DNA of 40,338 nucleotides from Anaerolineae bacterium (lineage in GTDB: Bacteria; Chloroflexota; Anaerolineae; CG2-30-64-16): NCBI GenBank assembly GCA_026645775.1, contig JAPKMS010000035.1, positions 1 through 40,338 of the forward strand, written 5' to 3'. Positions 40,111-40,338 of the stretch are shown one piece after another. The notes beneath the pieces are model-generated. The model saw only the letters and a list, made by a program, of their open reading frames with translations. It ran no database searches and had not been told where the DNA came from. Position 1 is the first letter of the stretch, and the number at the start of each line of letters is the position of its first letter. The translations under genes were made by a program, and so were the position numbers.

Positions 40111-40338
40111 GCTGGGTCCGCGCAGCGTGCTCTGGCTGCTCGCGGCGGGCGGCCTGCTCGGCGCGGCGGCCGTGTTTGCGCCGCTGCCGGCCTTGGCGCT
40201 GGCCGCGGCGGTCCTGTTCGTGTTCCTCCTGCTGCGCGGCTGGCCGACCAGCGGCATGGTTGTGCTCATGGCGGCCGCGCTGCTCACCCATTTCAAGTTC
40301 GATGTCGGCCCGGTGTCCGTGCGCCCGGAGCATGTTGC
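40088..40338 (+). CDS. O-antigen ligase/polymerase-like protein (partial, runs off edge)
   Basis: A 5' fragment of about 83 codons in a frame not listed in the ORF track, open to the right edge. It encodes two to three hydrophobic segments (VLWLLAAGGLLGAAAVFAPL, ALAAAVLFVFLLL, GMVVLMAAALLTHF) and then VSVRPEHV. The VRPEH turn after the first helices is familiar from O-antigen ligase/polymerase (WaaL/Wzy-type) proteins of polysaccharide clusters, which would complete the Wzx/Wzz/Wzy set. AAGGAAGG lies two bases before ATG 40088; ATG 40100 is an alternative start. The identification is tentative because most of the protein is outside the window. Confidence 0.6.
   Translation, partial: MLDRMRAELGPRSVLWLLAAGGLLGAAAVFAPLPALALAAAVLFVFLLLRGWPTSGMVVLMAAALLTHFKFDVGPVSVRPEHV

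Overview
The window is high-GC (mostly GC-ending codons) and densely coding. It looks like a chromosomal segment of a bacterium of the Chloroflexota, most likely Anaerolineae-like. The evidence is the gene mix: a VLRF1/baeRF-type eRF1-like protein, DUF951, a lipoprotein-type YidC beside Jag, a K+-independent membrane pyrophosphatase, and large DUF2142/GT39-like membrane proteins. No LPS or outer-membrane assembly genes are seen. The phylum is an inference from families, not from a marker gene alignment. No mobile element, CRISPR array, tRNA or rRNA was found.

Region 1 (1-4010, + strand): phoU with its own extended -10 promoter, then a long soluble coiled-coil protein of unknown role, then selB, the selenocysteine elongation factor. 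Region 2 (4019-12621, - strand) is an oriC-type neighbourhood. It reads, in transcription order, rnd-DUF951-MFS transporter, then rpmH-rnpA-yidD-yidC-jag, then a PfkB-family sugar kinase-parA-parB. The rpmH gene (46 codons) is absent from the supplied ORF track. The rpmH operon starts from a near-consensus promoter, followed at once by an intrinsic-terminator-like hairpin in its leader.

Region 3 (12661-20068, + strand): divergently from rnd, hppA (proton-pumping pyrophosphatase) with a strong terminator; an M20 peptidase; a glycine C-acetyltransferase-like enzyme preceded by a tetranucleotide repeat; a LysM lipoprotein; and an SPFH/prohibitin membrane protein. Region 4 (20089-25021, + strand) is a protein quality-control neighbourhood: a CbpA-type DnaJ, an eRF1-like VLRF1/baeRF protein with a C-terminal zinc ribbon, and, after a terminator, a ClpC-type AAA+ unfoldase. 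The dnaJ upstream region carries a perfect 13-bp inverted repeat over its -35 box and a leader hairpin that would hide its ribosome binding site.

Region 5 (25202-40338, + strand): one tightly packed exopolysaccharide operon running off the right edge. It holds two large GT-C-like membrane proteins, a Wzz-like chain-length protein, two tandem alkaline-phosphatase-superfamily enzymes, two Wzx-like flippases, GT4 and GT2 glycosyltransferases, a hexapeptide acyltransferase and the start of an O-antigen ligase/polymerase-like protein. Many junctions overlap (TGATG or ATGA), so translation is probably coupled.

Several starts in the ORF track are too far upstream. Corrected starts, based on ribosome binding sites, promoters and family alignment, are given below. 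Promoters were found by eye. Most fit a housekeeping sigma factor, and several have a TGn extended -10 element.
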